Shown here: positions 30,410 to 41,130 of the stretch, piece after piece
Position numbering within the stretch: position 1 is the stretch's first letter
Layout: every line of letters starts with the position of its first letter
Position numbers and translations under genes: made by a program
DNA from: Aureimonas sp. OT7
GTDB taxonomy: Bacteria > Pseudomonadota > Alphaproteobacteria > Rhizobiales > Rhizobiaceae
NCBI RefSeq assembly: GCF_014844055.1
Contig: NZ_CP062167.1
Coordinates: forward strand, 2,827,501-2,891,500
Reading direction: 5' to 3'
DNA: 64,000 bases
Notes under the pieces: model-generated
The model's input: only the letters and a program-made list of their open reading frames with translations
Told to the model about the DNA's origin: nothing
Database searches by the model: none

Positions 30410-31251
30410 GCCATATCGACATGCTGCCGCCCCTGCGCGAGGTTCTGGCCACGCACGGCCTGGAGCCTCGCAAGGCCCTCGGCCAGAACTTCCTTCTCGA
30501 TCTCAACCTGACAGCGCGCATAGCGCGGCAGGCGATGCCTTTGGCCGATGCCACGATCGTCGAGATCGGCCCCGGGCCCGGCGGCCTGACCCGCGCTCTC
30601 CTGGCAGAGGGAGCGGCGCATGTGATCGCGGTGGAAAAGGACCGTCGTTGCCTGCCGGCGTTGCAGGCGATCGCCGACGCTTATCCCGGCAGGCTTACGG
30701 TCGTACCGGGCGATGCGCTGCAGGTGGACCTGCCCGCGCTGGCAGGCGGCCCCTTCAAGGTAGTGGCGAACCTGCCCTACAATGTCGGCACCCAGATCTT
30801 GCTGGATCTGGTGACCACGCAGGCCTGGCCGCCGCAATGGACGTCGCTGACGCTGATGTTCCAGCGCGAAGTCGCCCAACGCATCGTAGCCCGGGAGAAC
30901 GACGATCACTACGGTCGCCTCGGCGTCCTGTGCGGCTGGCGCACCCAGGCCGAAATCCTGTTCGACGTATCGCCACAGGCTTTCACGCCGCCACCGAAGG
31001 TGACCTCGTCGGTGGTGCAGATCACGCCGCGCGCCGAGCCCCTGCCCGTCGATCCGCCGAAGCTGGAGAAGATCACCGCCCTCGCCTTCGGACAGCGGCG
31101 CAAGATGCTGCGCCAGAGCCTGAAGGCGGCGGGCGGAGAAAAACTGCTCGACCGGGCTGGCATCGATGCCCGGCGTCGGGCAGAGACCTTGAGCGTGGCG
31201 GAATTCGTCACGCTTGCCAATCTGGCCGAAGGTCTTTCGACAGGCTCCTGA
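30406..31251 (+). CDS. rsmA: 16S rRNA (adenine(1518)-N6/adenine(1519)-N6)-dimethyltransferase
   Basis: KsgA-type methyltransferase that dimethylates two adjacent adenosines in helix 45 of 16S rRNA; 281 aa. The SAM-binding motif is [14 protein letters not shown], the catalytic motif is [12 protein letters not shown], and the RNA-binding C-terminal domain has [13 protein letters not shown]. The ATG at 30406 overlaps the pdxA stop. The last 258 bp lie in the first of three 337-bp tandem repeats. The gene is intact and carries CCG (Pro) where both extra copies have CTG (Leu) in PVDxPKLEK. Confidence 0.96.
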   Translation: MSHIDMLPPLREVLATHGLEPRKALGQNFLLDLNLTARIARQAMPLADATIVEIGPGPGGLTRALLAEGAAHVIAVEKDRRCLPALQAIADAYPGRLTVVPGDALQVDLPALAGGPFKVVANLPYNVGTQILLDLVTTQAWPPQWTSLTLMFQREVAQRIVARENDDHYGRLGVLCGWRTQAEILFDVSPQAFTPPPKVTSSVVQITPRAEPLPVDPPKLEKITALAFGQRRKMLRQSLKAAGGEKLLDRAGIDARRRAETLSVAEFVTLANLAEGLSTGS

Positions 31252-31330
31252 GGATGGCTGGCGGTCAGCCGTCCATCAGCTTGTCGGCTTCTTCGAGCAA
31301 CGCCGCCGTAAAGTCGAACAGCCCGCGCCG

Positions 31331-31588
31331 CCGAAGGTGACCTCGTCGGTGGTGCAGATCACGCCGCGCGCCGAGCCCCTGCCCGTCGATCTGCCGAAGC
31401 TGGAGAAGATCACCGCCCTCGCCTTCGGACAGCGGCGCAAGATGCTGCGCCAGAGCCTGAAGGCGGCGGGCGGAGAAAAACTGCTCGACCGGGCTGGCAT
31501 CGATGCCCGGCGTCGGGCAGAGACCTTGAGCGTGGCGGAATTCGTCACGCTTGCCAATCTGGCCGAAGGTCTTTCGACAGGCTCCTGA
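31331..31588 (+). pseudogene. Second copy of the rsmA 3' end
   Basis: Encodes the last 85 residues of RsmA ([20 protein letters not shown] to GLSTGS) plus the stop, without the methyltransferase core. An open frame continues upstream into antisense gmk sequence, giving a chimeric reading frame of 124 codons with no credible start. Not expected to make a functional protein. Confidence 0.85.
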
Positions 31589-31667
31589 GGATGGCTGGCG
31601 GTCAGCCGTCCATCAGCTTGTCGGCTTCTTCGAGCAACGCCGCCGTAAAGTCGAACAGCCCGCGCCG

Positions 31668-31925
31668 CCGAAGGTGACCTCGTCGGTGGTGCAGATCACG
31701 CCGCGCGCCGAGCCCCTGCCCGTCGATCTGCCGAAGCTGGAGAAGATCACCGCCCTCGCCTTCGGACAGCGGCGCAAGATGCCGCGCCAGAGCCTGAAGG
31801 CGGCGGGCGGAGAAAAACTGCTCGACCGGGCTGGCATCGATGCCCGGCGTCGGGCAGAGACCTTGAGCGTCGCGGAATTCGTCACGCTTGCCAATCTGGC
31901 CGAGGGTCTTTCGACAGGCTCCTGA
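31668..31925 (+). pseudogene. Third copy of the rsmA 3' end
   Basis: As the second copy, but with a further Leu-to-Pro change (KMPRQS) and two silent changes. These are the most diverged rsmA-derived bases in the array. Confidence 0.85.
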
Positions 31926-31938
31926 GGATGGCTGGCGG

Positions 31939-32612
<674 letters not shown>

Positions 32613-32616
<4 letters not shown>

Positions 32617-33503
32617 TCGATGTTTTGAACCTGCTCTCGGAATTGGTCCACCACGACCTTCAACTGCAATCCGATGGCAGTCAGCGAGGCCGCATTCGAT
32701 TTCGCGCAGAGCGTATTCGATTCCCGGTTAAATTCCTGTGATAGAAAATCGAGGCGCCGTCCGATTGCGCCGCCTTCGGACAACAAGGCCCGCGCCGCGG
32801 CGAGGTGGGCATGCAGCCTGTCCAGTTCCTCGCGGATGTCGGCACGTGTTGCCAGCAGCGCGGCTTCCTGCGCAAGCCTGCCTTCATCCACCGCCGCCGA
32901 CGCCGACAAAAGCACCTCGACCTGGCTGCGAAGGCGTGCACGGATGGCATCGGCGGTGCGGGCCGGGTCCGCTTCGGCAGCGGCCGCAAGCGCGTCCATT
33001 TCATCGAGGCGACGCAGTAGAACGGCGGCGATTTCGGCGCCTTCGGCAGCGCGGGCGGACGCCAGGTCCTTCAGGGCGCCATCCAGCGTCTGGAGCGCAG
33101 CCGAAGCCAGCTCCGTCTCGGCCTCCGGGGCCTCCTCGGGTGTCGCATCCAGAACGCCCTTCAACCCAAGCAGTCCATCGGCGGTGGGCGGAGAGGCATG
33201 GCCCTCGGTGACGAGCCAGCGTGCTTCCGCCACATAGGCCAACAGCGCCGGGCGGTTGATCGCGCGCTGCGGCGCTGCTGCACCCCGCTGCACCTGCAGC
33301 GACATCTGGATATTGCCCCTGGTCAGGTAGGCAGCCGGCTTGCGGCGCGCGTCGAGTTCCAGGCTTTCCAGCCCTGCCGGCAGACGAAGGCGGATATCGA
33401 GCGACTTGCCGTTGACGGATCTCAGTTCCGAGACGATGCGCCAGTCGCCGTGGTTCGCCTCGGCGCGGGCAAAGCCCGTCATGCTCGCAACGGGCTTGCC
33501 CAT
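32613..33503 (-). CDS. yicC: YicC-family endoribonuclease
   Basis: 296-aa protein of the YicC/YloC family, reported in E. coli to promote decay of certain small RNAs. N-terminus [34 protein letters not shown], and C-terminal DUF1732 domain [19 protein letters not shown]. It sits between mltG and gmk; yicC-gmk linkage is widespread. Residue-level catalytic evidence is not available from sequence alone. Confidence 0.94.
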
Positions 33504-33515
33504 GTCGTGCCTTTC

Positions 33516-34631
33516 CTACTCGACCAGATCGGCGTCCGCGGCGGCGTTTTCGGCCGCGGCGCCCTGCTGGCGCATGAACTCGCGGTAGCGTGCGACGTTG
33601 CGGTTGTGATCGGCCAATGTCCGGGCGAAGGCGTGGCCGCCGGTTCCGTCCGCGACGAAATACAGATCGTCGGAGTCCAGCGGGTGCGCCACGGCCTCCA
33701 GGGCCGCGCGGCCGGGATTGGCGATCGGGCCGGGGGGCAGACCGTTGATGACGTAGGTGTTGTAGGGGGTGTTGCTCTGGATGTGAGACCGGCGCAGCGG
33801 CTCTCCGGGCGGTTTGCCCGCCCCGCCCCAGATACCGTAGATGAAGGTCGGGTCCGACTGCAGGCGCATGCCCTGGCGCAGGCGGTTGATGAACACCGAA
33901 GCGACGTGCGGACGCTCCGCGTCGACCCCCGTTTCGCGCTCCACGATGGAGGCAAGGGTTACGAATTCCTCGACCGTGTCGACGGGAAGGCCATCCTGGC
34001 GCCCCTGCCATATTTCGTTGACGAGCCGCTCCTGCGCCGCCGACATCTGCGAGATGATGTCGCTGCGGCTTGCCCCACGCGTGAACGTGTAGGTTTCCGG
34101 AAGAAGCGTTCCCTCGCCCGGCATCGGCGGCAGATTGCCAACCAGCGTTTCGTCGGCATCGAGGCGCGCGTAGATCTGCGCCACCGTCCAGCCTTCGGGG
34201 ATCGTCACCGAATGCATGATGGAGCGGCCCGCCTCCAGCTTGTCCATCACGCCGCGCATCGACGTACCGGGCGCAAATGCGTATTCACCGGCCTTCAACT
34301 GCGATGCCGCACCTGAAAAACGGACACCGGCCTGGAAAATCAGCGCGTTGGAGACGACACCCGCCGACTGGAGCGAATCCGAGATACTGGAAAGCCCCCC
34401 GCCGCGCGGAACCATGACGACCTTTTCCTCGGTCAGCGGGCCCGCACGCTCGAACTGGAATTTGCCCCAGTAGAACAGCGCGGCGCCGCCGATCACCGTG
34501 ATGACGGCAACGCTCAGGCAGAAATTCAGGAAGACGACGACCGCCCCGCGCGAGCGTTTGGAGCGGCCCTTGAGGCCGCGTCTGGCGTCGACAGGATCGT
34601 TCGGCGTGCCGCCCTTCGTCACATCGCTCAC
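33516..34631 (-). CDS. mltG: Endolytic murein transglycosylase MltG
   Basis: Membrane-anchored lytic transglycosylase (YceG family, 371 aa) thought to terminate nascent glycan strands. A charged cytoplasmic N-terminus precedes one TM helix at about residues 30-50. The periplasmic domain has a LysM-like subdomain and the catalytic region with ASIVERETG (putative catalytic Glu) and YGIWGGAGKPPGEPL. The neighbouring fabF-yicC-gmk arrangement matches other Hyphomicrobiales. Confidence 0.95.
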   Translation of the reverse strand: MSDVTKGGTPNDPVDARRGLKGRSKRSRGAVVVFLNFCLSVAVITVIGGAALFYWGKFQFERAGPLTEEKVVMVPRGGGLSSISDSLQSAGVVSNALIFQAGVRFSGAASQLKAGEYAFAPGTSMRGVMDKLEAGRSIMHSVTIPEGWTVAQIYARLDADETLVGNLPPMPGEGTLLPETYTFTRGASRSDIISQMSAAQERLVNEIWQGRQDGLPVDTVEEFVTLASIVERETGVDAERPHVASVFINRLRQGMRLQSDPTFIYGIWGGAGKPPGEPLRRSHIQSNTPYNTYVINGLPPGPIANPGRAALEAVAHPLDSDDLYFVADGTGGHAFARTLADHNRNVARYREFMRQQGAAAENAAADADLVE

Positions 34632-34756
34632 GGAATACAGGCCCTCGGGTCGGTGATTGCGGAGATGCGGTCGGTGCTACATCGCCAATATGGCAAAAGA
34701 CGGATGCCGAAGCGGCCCCACACCCAATGGTTGCGCCGCTTCCGGGAGGCTCCGGC

Positions 34757-36019
34757 TCAGTCGGTCACGCGCTGCAGGACGAGCGTCGCGTTCGTGCCGC
34801 CGAACCCGAACGAATTGGACAAGGCGACATCGATCTTCCGCTCGCGCTTCACATGCGGAACCAGGTCTATCCTGGTTTCGACGGCGGGCGTATCGAGGTT
34901 CAAGGTCGGCGGCGCAACATTGTCGCGAATGGCCAGCGTGGCGAAGATGGCCTCGACGGCGCCAGCCGCGCCCAGAAGATGCCCGATGGACGACTTCGTC
35001 GACGACATCGAGACATTGGGCGCATGATCGCCCAGCACGCGCTCGACGGCCGCGAGCTCGATCGTGTCGGCCATCGTGGAGGTGCCGTGCGAGTTGATGT
35101 AGTCGATCGCGGAGGGCTCCAGCCCGGCCCGCTTGAGAGCGGCGCGCATGCAGCGCTCTGCCCCTTCGCCGTTCTCGGAGGGGGCGGTGATGTGATACGC
35201 GTCGCCGGAAAGGCCGTATCCGACCACCTCGGCATAGATCTTCGCGCCGCGCGCCCTGGCATGTTCGTACTCTTCCAGCACGACGATGCCGGCGCCTTCG
35301 CCCATGACGAACCCGTCACGGTCCGAATCATAGGGGCGCGACGCCTTTGTGGGTTCGTCGTTCCGGTCGGTGGACAGCGCCTTGCACGCAGCAAAGCCCG
35401 CAAGCGCGATGCGGCAGACGGGGGACTCGGTGCCTCCGGCAACCATGACGTCCGCATCGTCCAGGGCAATCAGCCGGGCGGCGTCGCCGATGGCATGCGC
35501 GCCCGTCGAGCAGGCGGTGACGACGGAGTGGTTCGGGCCGCGCAGATGATGGCGGATCGACACATGGCCGGACGCGAGATTGATGAGGCGGCCGGGAATG
35601 AAGAACGGCGATATGCGGCGCGGACCCTTGTCGCGCAGGGTGTACCCCGCCTCGACGATGCCTTCCAGGCCGCCGATGCCCGAGCCGATCAGAACGCCGG
35701 TGCGGACCTGGTCTTCCTCGGACTGCGGAGCCCAGTCCGCGTCCTTCAACGCCTCGTCGGCCGCCGCGACGGCATAGACGATGAAGGGATCCACCTTGCG
35801 CTGTTCCTTGGGCTCCATCACCAGATCGGCGTTGAAGGTGCCCTCGGTGCCGTCGCCCAGCGGGATCTGGCAGGCGATCTGGCAGGCCAGATCGTCGACT
35901 TCGAAGCTCGTGACGCGGCCCGCGCCGCTCTTGCCGGCCAGAAGACGGCTCCAGCTTTCCTCAACACCGTTGGCCAAGGGCGAAACCATGCCAAGACCGG
36001 TTATGACGACACGCCTCAT
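34757..36019 (-). CDS. fabF: 3-oxoacyl-[acyl-carrier-protein] synthase II
   Basis: Elongating ketoacyl-ACP synthase of type II fatty-acid synthesis, 420 aa. The Cys-His-His triad is represented by Cys170 in SVVTACSTGAHAIGD, the HGTSTMADTIE motif and the C-terminal NSFGFGGTNATLV. The ATG at 36017-36019 was chosen over the adjacent GTG because AAGGG lies 6 nt before it. acpP lies 76 bp upstream on the same strand. Confidence 0.97.
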   Translation of the reverse strand: MRRVVITGLGMVSPLANGVEESWSRLLAGKSGAGRVTSFEVDDLACQIACQIPLGDGTEGTFNADLVMEPKEQRKVDPFIVYAVAAADEALKDADWAPQSEEDQVRTGVLIGSGIGGLEGIVEAGYTLRDKGPRRISPFFIPGRLINLASGHVSIRHHLRGPNHSVVTACSTGAHAIGDAARLIALDDADVMVAGGTESPVCRIALAGFAACKALSTDRNDEPTKASRPYDSDRDGFVMGEGAGIVVLEEYEHARARGAKIYAEVVGYGLSGDAYHITAPSENGEGAERCMRAALKRAGLEPSAIDYINSHGTSTMADTIELAAVERVLGDHAPNVSMSSTKSSIGHLLGAAGAVEAIFATLAIRDNVAPPTLNLDTPAVETRIDLVPHVKRERKIDVALSNSFGFGGTNATLVLQRVTD

Positions 36020-36095
36020 CACGGACCCTTCGATACAGAATGCCGGCCCGGCGAGCGATCAGGCCCGCCGGAAGCCGATATGGATTGAAAAGAAA

Positions 36096-36332
36096 TCAGC
36101 CCTGATTCTTTTCGATGAACTTCACGGCGTCGCCGACCGTCAGGATCGTCTCGGCGGCATCGTCCGGAATCTCGACGCCGAACTCTTCCTCGAAAGCCAT
36201 GACGAGTTCGACCGTGTCCAGGCTGTCGGCGCCGAGGTCGTCGATGAAGCTGGCGTTCTCGGTCACCTTCTCCTGTTCGACGCCAAGATGTTCGACGACG
36301 ATCTTCTTCACCCGTTCAGCGGTATCGCTCAT
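36096..36332 (-). CDS. acpP: Acyl carrier protein
   Basis: 78-aa acidic four-helix carrier. The phosphopantetheine attachment site is Ser37 in [18 protein letters not shown] lies 8 nt before the ATG at 36330-36332. Located between fabG and fabF, the normal order of the fabD-fabG-acpP-fabF cluster. Confidence 0.98.
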   Translation of the reverse strand: MSDTAERVKKIVVEHLGVEQEKVTENASFIDDLGADSLDTVELVMAFEEEFGVEIPDDAAETILTVGDAVKFIEKNQG

Positions 36333-36486
36333 ATTCAATCCTCTAATGAGATGGGTTTCGCCGTTTTCGTTAGACGCCGCCGGACGGTTAATCAAGCGGC
36401 CTGACTGCGGAGTGCTGGCGTTTTGGCGTCTCCGGGCCCAAAAAGCTGGGGGCAACCGGGCCGTCGAACCGGCCCGTGCACCCATA

Positions 36487-37230
36487 TCAGATCATGGCCA
36501 TTCCGCCATTCACATGAATTGTCTGACCCGTAATATAGGCCGCTTCCTCGGACGCGAGGAAAAGCGCGGCCGCCGCGATGTCTTCGGGCGTGCCCATGCG
36601 CTTCATGGGAATGGCCCCCATGATCGCATCCTTCTGCTTGTCGTTGAGCTTGCCGGTCATGGCGCTCTCGATGAAGCCGGGCGCGATGCAGTTTACCGTC
36701 ACGTTGCGCGAGGCGATCTCCTGCGCCAGCGACTTCGAGAAACCGATCATGCCGGCCTTGGCCGCGCAATAGTTGGTCTGGCCGGGATTGCCGGTCACGC
36801 CGACGATGGAGGTGATGTTGACGATGCGGCCGTAGCGGCGGCGCATCATCTGGTGCGTCAGGGCGCGCGTGAGTCGAAAGGTCGCGGTCAGGTCGACTTC
36901 CAGAACCGCGTCCCAGTCGGCGTCGGACATCCGGACGAAAAGCCCGTCCCGCGTGATTCCCGCATTGTTGACGAGGATATCGACGCCTTCCATCACCGCG
37001 TCGGCAACCTCGCCGAGGGCAGTCTGCCCTTCCCGTGTGCCGAGATCGGCCGGCAGCACATGGACCCGGTCGCCGAGATCGCCGGCCAGCTGGTCCAGCT
37101 TTTCGCGGCGGGTGCCGTGCAGGCCGACCGTTGCCCCGCGTGCATGCAGGACACGGGCGATCGCCTCGCCGATACCGCCGCTGGCGCCCGTCACCAGGGC
37201 CTTGCGGCCAGATAGATCGAACATCGTCAC
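36487..37230 (-). CDS. fabG: 3-oxoacyl-[acyl-carrier-protein] reductase
   Basis: NADPH-dependent SDR of 247 aa. Cofactor loop [18 protein letters not shown] motif [12 protein letters not shown]; catalytic Ser in [11 protein letters not shown] and Tyr/Lys in [13 protein letters not shown]. It ends [15 protein letters not shown], characteristic of FabG. The start overlaps the fabD stop by 4 bp. Confidence 0.98.
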   Translation of the reverse strand: MTMFDLSGRKALVTGASGGIGEAIARVLHARGATVGLHGTRREKLDQLAGDLGDRVHVLPADLGTREGQTALGEVADAVMEGVDILVNNAGITRDGLFVRMSDADWDAVLEVDLTATFRLTRALTHQMMRRRYGRIVNITSIVGVTGNPGQTNYCAAKAGMIGFSKSLAQEIASRNVTVNCIAPGFIESAMTGKLNDKQKDAIMGAIPMKRMGTPEDIAAAALFLASEEAAYITGQTIHVNGGMAMI

Positions 37231-38171
37231 TCTCCCTGCAGCTTCGCCAGCGCCGCATCGATATCGGCCGGAGTGCCGACCGACTGCGCGGCAAGCCGCT
37301 TGTCAATTCGCTTCGCAAGGCCCGATAGCACTTTACCGGCACCGACTTCAAACAGCGTGTCGACGCCGTCCTCCGCCAGGAAGGTCATGCTTTCGCGCCA
37401 GCGCACCTGCCCGGTCACCTGCTCCACCAGCTGGCTGCGGATGCGCTCGGGGCTGGACGACGGCGCCGCGAGCACATTGGCGATCAGCGGCACACGCGGC
37501 TGCACGATCTCGACGCCCAGAAGCGCCTCGGCCATCCGGTCGGCGGCGGGTTGCATCAGTGCGCTGTGGAACGGCGCGGAAACCGCCAGCGCGATGGCCC
37601 GCCGCGCGCCGCGCTCGGACGCCAGCGCCATGGCCCGGTCCACCGCGGACTTGTCGCCCGATATGACGAGCTGCCCGCCGCCATTGTCGTTGGCCACCTG
37701 CACGCTGCCCTCGCCCGATGCCTCCCGGCAGATCGCGTCCAGCGCGTCGGCCTCCAGCCCCATGATGGCGGCCATGGCCCCCTGGCCCGCCGGCACGGCT
37801 GCCTGCATGGCCTCGCCGCGGATGCGCAGCAGGCGCGCCGTCTCGCCGATGCCGATGGAACCCGCCGCGGCCAGCGCCGAATATTCACCGAGGGAATGGC
37901 CGGCGACGTAGGATGCCGAAGACAGATCGAAGCCCCGCGCCTCGAGGGCCCGCATCGCGGCCAGCGAAACCGCCATCAGCGCGGGCTGCGCATTGGCCGT
38001 CAGCGTCAGCGTTTCCTCCGGCCCCTCGAAGATAAGCCTCGACAGGTTTTCGCCCAGCGCCTCGTCGACCTCGTCGAAGACGGCGCGCGCTTGCGGTACG
38101 CTGTCGTAGAGTTCGCGGCCCATGCCGACAGACTGGCTGCCCTGCCCCGGAAATACCAATGCGAGTTTCAT
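37227..38171 (-). CDS. fabD: Malonyl-CoA--[acyl-carrier-protein] transacylase
   Basis: Loads malonyl groups onto AcpP; 314 aa. Starts MKLALVFPGQGSQSVGMG; nucleophile Ser93 in VAGHSLGEYSAL; catalytic His in SAPFHSALMQP. The ATG at 38169-38171 gives the exact family N-terminus. First gene of the fabD-fabG-acpP-fabF cluster and divergent from rpsF. Confidence 0.97.
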   Translation of the reverse strand: MKLALVFPGQGSQSVGMGRELYDSVPQARAVFDEVDEALGENLSRLIFEGPEETLTLTANAQPALMAVSLAAMRALEARGFDLSSASYVAGHSLGEYSALAAAGSIGIGETARLLRIRGEAMQAAVPAGQGAMAAIMGLEADALDAICREASGEGSVQVANDNGGGQLVISGDKSAVDRAMALASERGARRAIALAVSAPFHSALMQPAADRMAEALLGVEIVQPRVPLIANVLAAPSSSPERIRSQLVEQVTGQVRWRESMTFLAEDGVDTLFEVGAGKVLSGLAKRIDKRLAAQSVGTPADIDAALAKLQGE

Positions 38172-38498
38172 GAGAATTATCGTCTCCGGCTTGTGACTGG
38201 CCCCGCCCAATCGGGGCAAGCGCGCTTCAAGTCAAGCGACGCCTTGCGGAATGCATCGAAATAGCGTAAGTCGCGGCCCGTCAATGCCCGTTCGTCAGCC
38301 GGGGGCTGAACGGAAGGGGCGGCATTCGCATGCCGCTCGGCCTTCGTGCCTACGCTTCCCGTGTCCCCGCTCTCGACCGTCTCACTCGACGCGCCTTTCC
38401 ATGTTCGGCACTTCGTGGCCGCTTTCAGGGGGAGTCGCAGAGGCTTAGCCGCTGATGCCGGGCAGCGTACGAAAGAGAAACACGGAAAGGCAATCGAT
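38172..38498. promoter_or_regulatory. fabD-rpsF divergent intergenic region
   Basis: 327 bp without a supported gene. It must carry the promoters of fabD (minus) and of the rpsF operon (plus). A short stem (CGCTG / CAGCG) lies near 38450-38477 in the rpsF leader, a position where S6:S18-binding leaders are found in other bacteria, but the match is too weak to assign. No confident -35/-10 pair was identified. Confidence 0.35.
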
Positions 38499-38921
38499 AT
38501 GGCGCTCTACGAGCACGTATTCCTTGCCCGCCAGGATATCAGCAGCCAGCAGGTCGACGCTCTCGTCGAGCAGTATCGTGGCGTGCTGGAAGCCAATGGC
38601 GGCAAGGTCGGCAAGGTTGAGAACTGGGGTCTGAAGACCCTGTCTTACCGCATCAAGAAGAATCGCAAGGCGTATTACACGCTCGTCAACATCGACGCCC
38701 CGGCAGCCGCCGTGGAAGAGATGGAGCGTCAGATGCGCTTCAACGAAGACATCCTGCGCTACATGACCATCCGCGTCGAGGAGCACGAAGACAGCCCCTC
38801 CGCCATGATGCAGAAGCGCGACGACCGCCCCCGCCGCGGTGACCGCGACGGCCGTGACGGCCGTGATGGCGGCGACCGTGGTGGCCGCCCCCGCCGCGAG
38901 CGCAATGAGGAGGCCGCATAA
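38499..38921 (+). CDS. rpsF: 30S ribosomal protein S6
   Basis: 140 aa. The S6 ferredoxin-like domain occupies about residues 1-95 ([34 protein letters not shown]). A tail of about 30 residues is rich in Asp, Arg and Gly (repeated RDGRDG), a low-complexity extension seen in many alphaproteobacterial S6 proteins. GGAAAGG precedes the ATG. The last base of its stop is the first base of the rpsR start. Confidence 0.97.
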   Translation: MALYEHVFLARQDISSQQVDALVEQYRGVLEANGGKVGKVENWGLKTLSYRIKKNRKAYYTLVNIDAPAAAVEEMERQMRFNEDILRYMTIRVEEHEDSPSAMMQKRDDRPRRGDRDGRDGRDGGDRGGRPRRERNEEAA

Positions 38922-39169
38922 TGGTCGACATCGCCCAGCTTCCGACCCGTCGCCCGTTCCATCGTCGTCGCAAGTCCGATCCGTTCGCGGCGAGCGATTC
39001 GCCGAAGATCGACTACAAGGACGTCCGCCTTCTGCAGCGCTACATTTCCGAGCGCGGCAAGATCGTTCCCTCGCGGATCACGGCCGTTTCGCAGAAGAAC
39101 CAGCGCGAGCTGGCCCGCGCCATCAAGCGCGCGCGCTTCCTCGGACTTCTTCCTTACGTGCTGAAGTAG
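38921..39169 (+). CDS. rpsR: 30S ribosomal protein S18
   Basis: 82-aa S18, binding partner of S6 on the 30S platform. Core segments [19 protein letters not shown] and [18 protein letters not shown] are canonical. It is translationally coupled to rpsF by a one-base overlap. A GC hairpin follows 11 bp after the stop. Confidence 0.98.
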   Translation: MVDIAQLPTRRPFHRRRKSDPFAASDSPKIDYKDVRLLQRYISERGKIVPSRITAVSQKNQRELARAIKRARFLGLLPYVLK

Positions 39170-39179
39170 GCATTTGCGG

Positions 39180-39204
39180 GCGGGGCGCTTCCGGCGCCCC
39201 GCTT
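39180..39204 (+). terminator. Hairpin after rpsR (weak terminator or attenuator)
   Basis: Perfect 9-bp stem GCGGGGCGC / GCGCCCCGC with a 5-nt loop, followed by only TT before C-rich sequence. It may attenuate rather than stop transcription into the DUF2232 and rplI genes. Confidence 0.45.
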
Positions 39205-39289
39205 CCCCGCCTCCCCATTCGGCAGGGGCGGCGTGACGAAAAGCCGAGTTGGGGCGCGTGCCCCTAACTGCGAAACGCAGGACAGCGAC

Positions 39290-40225
39290 ATGCAGAAACA
39301 AGCCCTCCTCGTATCCTTCGCCGCCGGCCTCGCCAGCGCGCTGCTGTTCGCCGGTCTCATCGCGCAGACCCAGGGCGGGGCATTTCTGACGTTTCTCGCA
39401 CCGCTTCCCATTTTCATAGCCAGCCTGGGCTGGGGCTCGCGCGCCGGCTTCATAGCCGTGGTCGTTGCGGCCCTCGCCGTGATCCTGTCCAGCGGCTCCA
39501 TGCTCGTCAGCGTACCGCTGGTGGTCGCGATGGCCGGTCCCGCGGCCTGGATCGGGCATCTGGCCGGCCTTGCCCGGCCCGCCGGCCCCGAAGACGCGCG
39601 CACCGGCGTACCGCCGCTGGACTGGTATCCCCTGTCGCGTATTCTGATGGGCATATGCCTGATGGCCATCCTGGGCTGTGTCATCCTTGGCTGGATGATC
39701 GGCTTCAATGCGCAGGACTTCGGGCCCGAACTTGCCAACGCCTTCACCGCATCGGGCACCTTCAGTACCGAGGACGAGGCCCAGCTCCGCGAGTTGACGG
39801 CCCTTGCGGTGCGCATCATCCCCTTCGTCCAGCCGGCTCTGCTGGTCGCCCTTCTAACGTTCATGCTGTATCTGGCCGCCGTCATCACCCGCGCCAGCGG
39901 CCGCCTGAACCGGCCCAGGGACGACATCCCCTCGCAGGCGGGCCTGCCGCGCGTCGCGCTGCCGATCTTTGCCGTGGCCCTGGCCGTATCCTTCTTCGGC
40001 GGCGTCGTCGGCACCGTGGCCGCCGTCGTCTGCGGCGCCTTCGGCATGGCCTTCACGATGGTCGGCCTTGCCGCCATGCACCGCCGCACACGGACCATGT
40101 CCGGCCGGGGGCTGATCCTGTTCAGCGCCTACGCGGCGATATTCCTTCTTTCCATCCCGCTTTTCGCCTTCCTGATCATCGGCCTGGTCGATGTGGCGAA
40201 AGCGGGGGCCGAAGACAGACCCTGA
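39290..40225 (+). CDS. DUF2232 integral membrane protein
   Basis: 311-aa polytopic membrane protein with about eight hydrophobic segments, including [32 protein letters not shown] and [15 protein letters not shown]. The ATG at 39290 follows AGGA and puts the first TM helix near the N-terminus. Position between rpsR and rplI is conserved in Hyphomicrobiales. Function is unknown; the fold resembles S-component-like DUF2232 proteins, and no substrate can be proposed. Confidence 0.85.
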   Translation: MQKQALLVSFAAGLASALLFAGLIAQTQGGAFLTFLAPLPIFIASLGWGSRAGFIAVVVAALAVILSSGSMLVSVPLVVAMAGPAAWIGHLAGLARPAGPEDARTGVPPLDWYPLSRILMGICLMAILGCVILGWMIGFNAQDFGPELANAFTASGTFSTEDEAQLRELTALAVRIIPFVQPALLVALLTFMLYLAAVITRASGRLNRPRDDIPSQAGLPRVALPIFAVALAVSFFGGVVGTVAAVVCGAFGMAFTMVGLAAMHRRTRTMSGRGLILFSAYAAIFLLSIPLFAFLIIGLVDVAKAGAEDRP

Positions 40226-40257
40226 ACCCTCATTCGACACCCGAAAGGATCATACAC

Positions 40258-40851
40258 ATGGAAGTCATCCTGCTCGAGCGCATCGCGCGCCTTGGCCAGC
40301 TCGGCGAAACCGTCCGCGTCAAGGACGGCTATGCCCGCAACTATCTTCTGCCCACCGGCCGCGCCCTGCGCTCCAACGAGGCCAACCGCGCGCGCTTCGA
40401 GGCCCAGAAGGCCCAGCTGATCGCCCGTAACGAAGAGCGCAAGACGGAAGCGCAGGCGATCGCCAAGGAGCTCGACGGCAAGCGCTTCGTCATCGTCCGC
40501 TCTGCCGGCGAGACGGGCCAGCTCTACGGTTCGGTTTCGGCCCGCGACATCGCCGAACTGGTCCGCAACGAAGGTTTCTCGATCAGCCGCAACTCGGTCG
40601 AGCTGAACCAGCCGATCAAGCTGATCGGCCTGCATAAGGTCGCGATCGCCCTTCATGCCGAGGTCGAGGCCAGCGTCGAGCTGAACATCGCCCGTTCGCA
40701 GGAAGAGGCGGAGCGTCAGGCCCGCGGTGAGACGCTCACCTCCGCCGATGCCATCTACGGTGCCGACGAAGAGGAAGAGATCCTCGAAGAGGGCGAAGAG
40801 GAAGCCGGCGAGGACGAAGAAGCCGAGGCCGAGGCCGACGAGCGCGCCTGA
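40258..40851 (+). CDS. rplI: 50S ribosomal protein L9
   Basis: 197 aa. N-terminal rRNA-binding domain [19 protein letters not shown], then [17 protein letters not shown], the long connecting helix, and the C-terminal domain ([16 protein letters not shown]). The final 30 residues are an extremely acidic Glu/Asp/Ala tail absent from the E. coli protein (149 aa). It ends in the terminator at 40898. Confidence 0.97.
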   Translation: MEVILLERIARLGQLGETVRVKDGYARNYLLPTGRALRSNEANRARFEAQKAQLIARNEERKTEAQAIAKELDGKRFVIVRSAGETGQLYGSVSARDIAELVRNEGFSISRNSVELNQPIKLIGLHKVAIALHAEVEASVELNIARSQEEAERQARGETLTSADAIYGADEEEEILEEGEEEAGEDEEAEAEADERA

Positions 40852-40897
40852 GGCGTCATCGCGTGTCCGATTCGGAACCGCACACGCTATCCACAGG

Positions 40898-40925
40898 AAA
40901 GGCCGGACGTTTGTCCGGCCTTTTC
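40898..40925 (+). terminator. Rho-independent terminator of the rpsF-rplI operon
   Basis: Stem AAAGGCCGGAC / GTCCGGCCTTT (GTTT loop) running into TTTTCC, 46 bp after the rplI stop. Confidence 0.85.
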
Positions 40926-41130
40926 CGTATCGGGCATGGGGCTGAAACCCCGCGCCGACAGGCGGTACGCCCTGCGAGGCGGCATAATCGCCGCCATGTT
41001 CTCCACATCTGTGGAAAGAAGCTGTATCTGTCCGGTGAAGAAGGAGCATGCCTCCGGCTACGGCAATCGTCATCCCTGGCGAATGGCTTTAGTGTCTGTC
41101 CCATCATGATGGTATCGAAGGGGTCCGCGC

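Noticed and set aside
31214-31925. Two 124-codon open frames that look like extra rsmA-like genes
   Set aside because: Each begins in antisense gmk sequence and ends in duplicated rsmA sequence; they are products of the 337-bp triplication with no start site or methyltransferase core.
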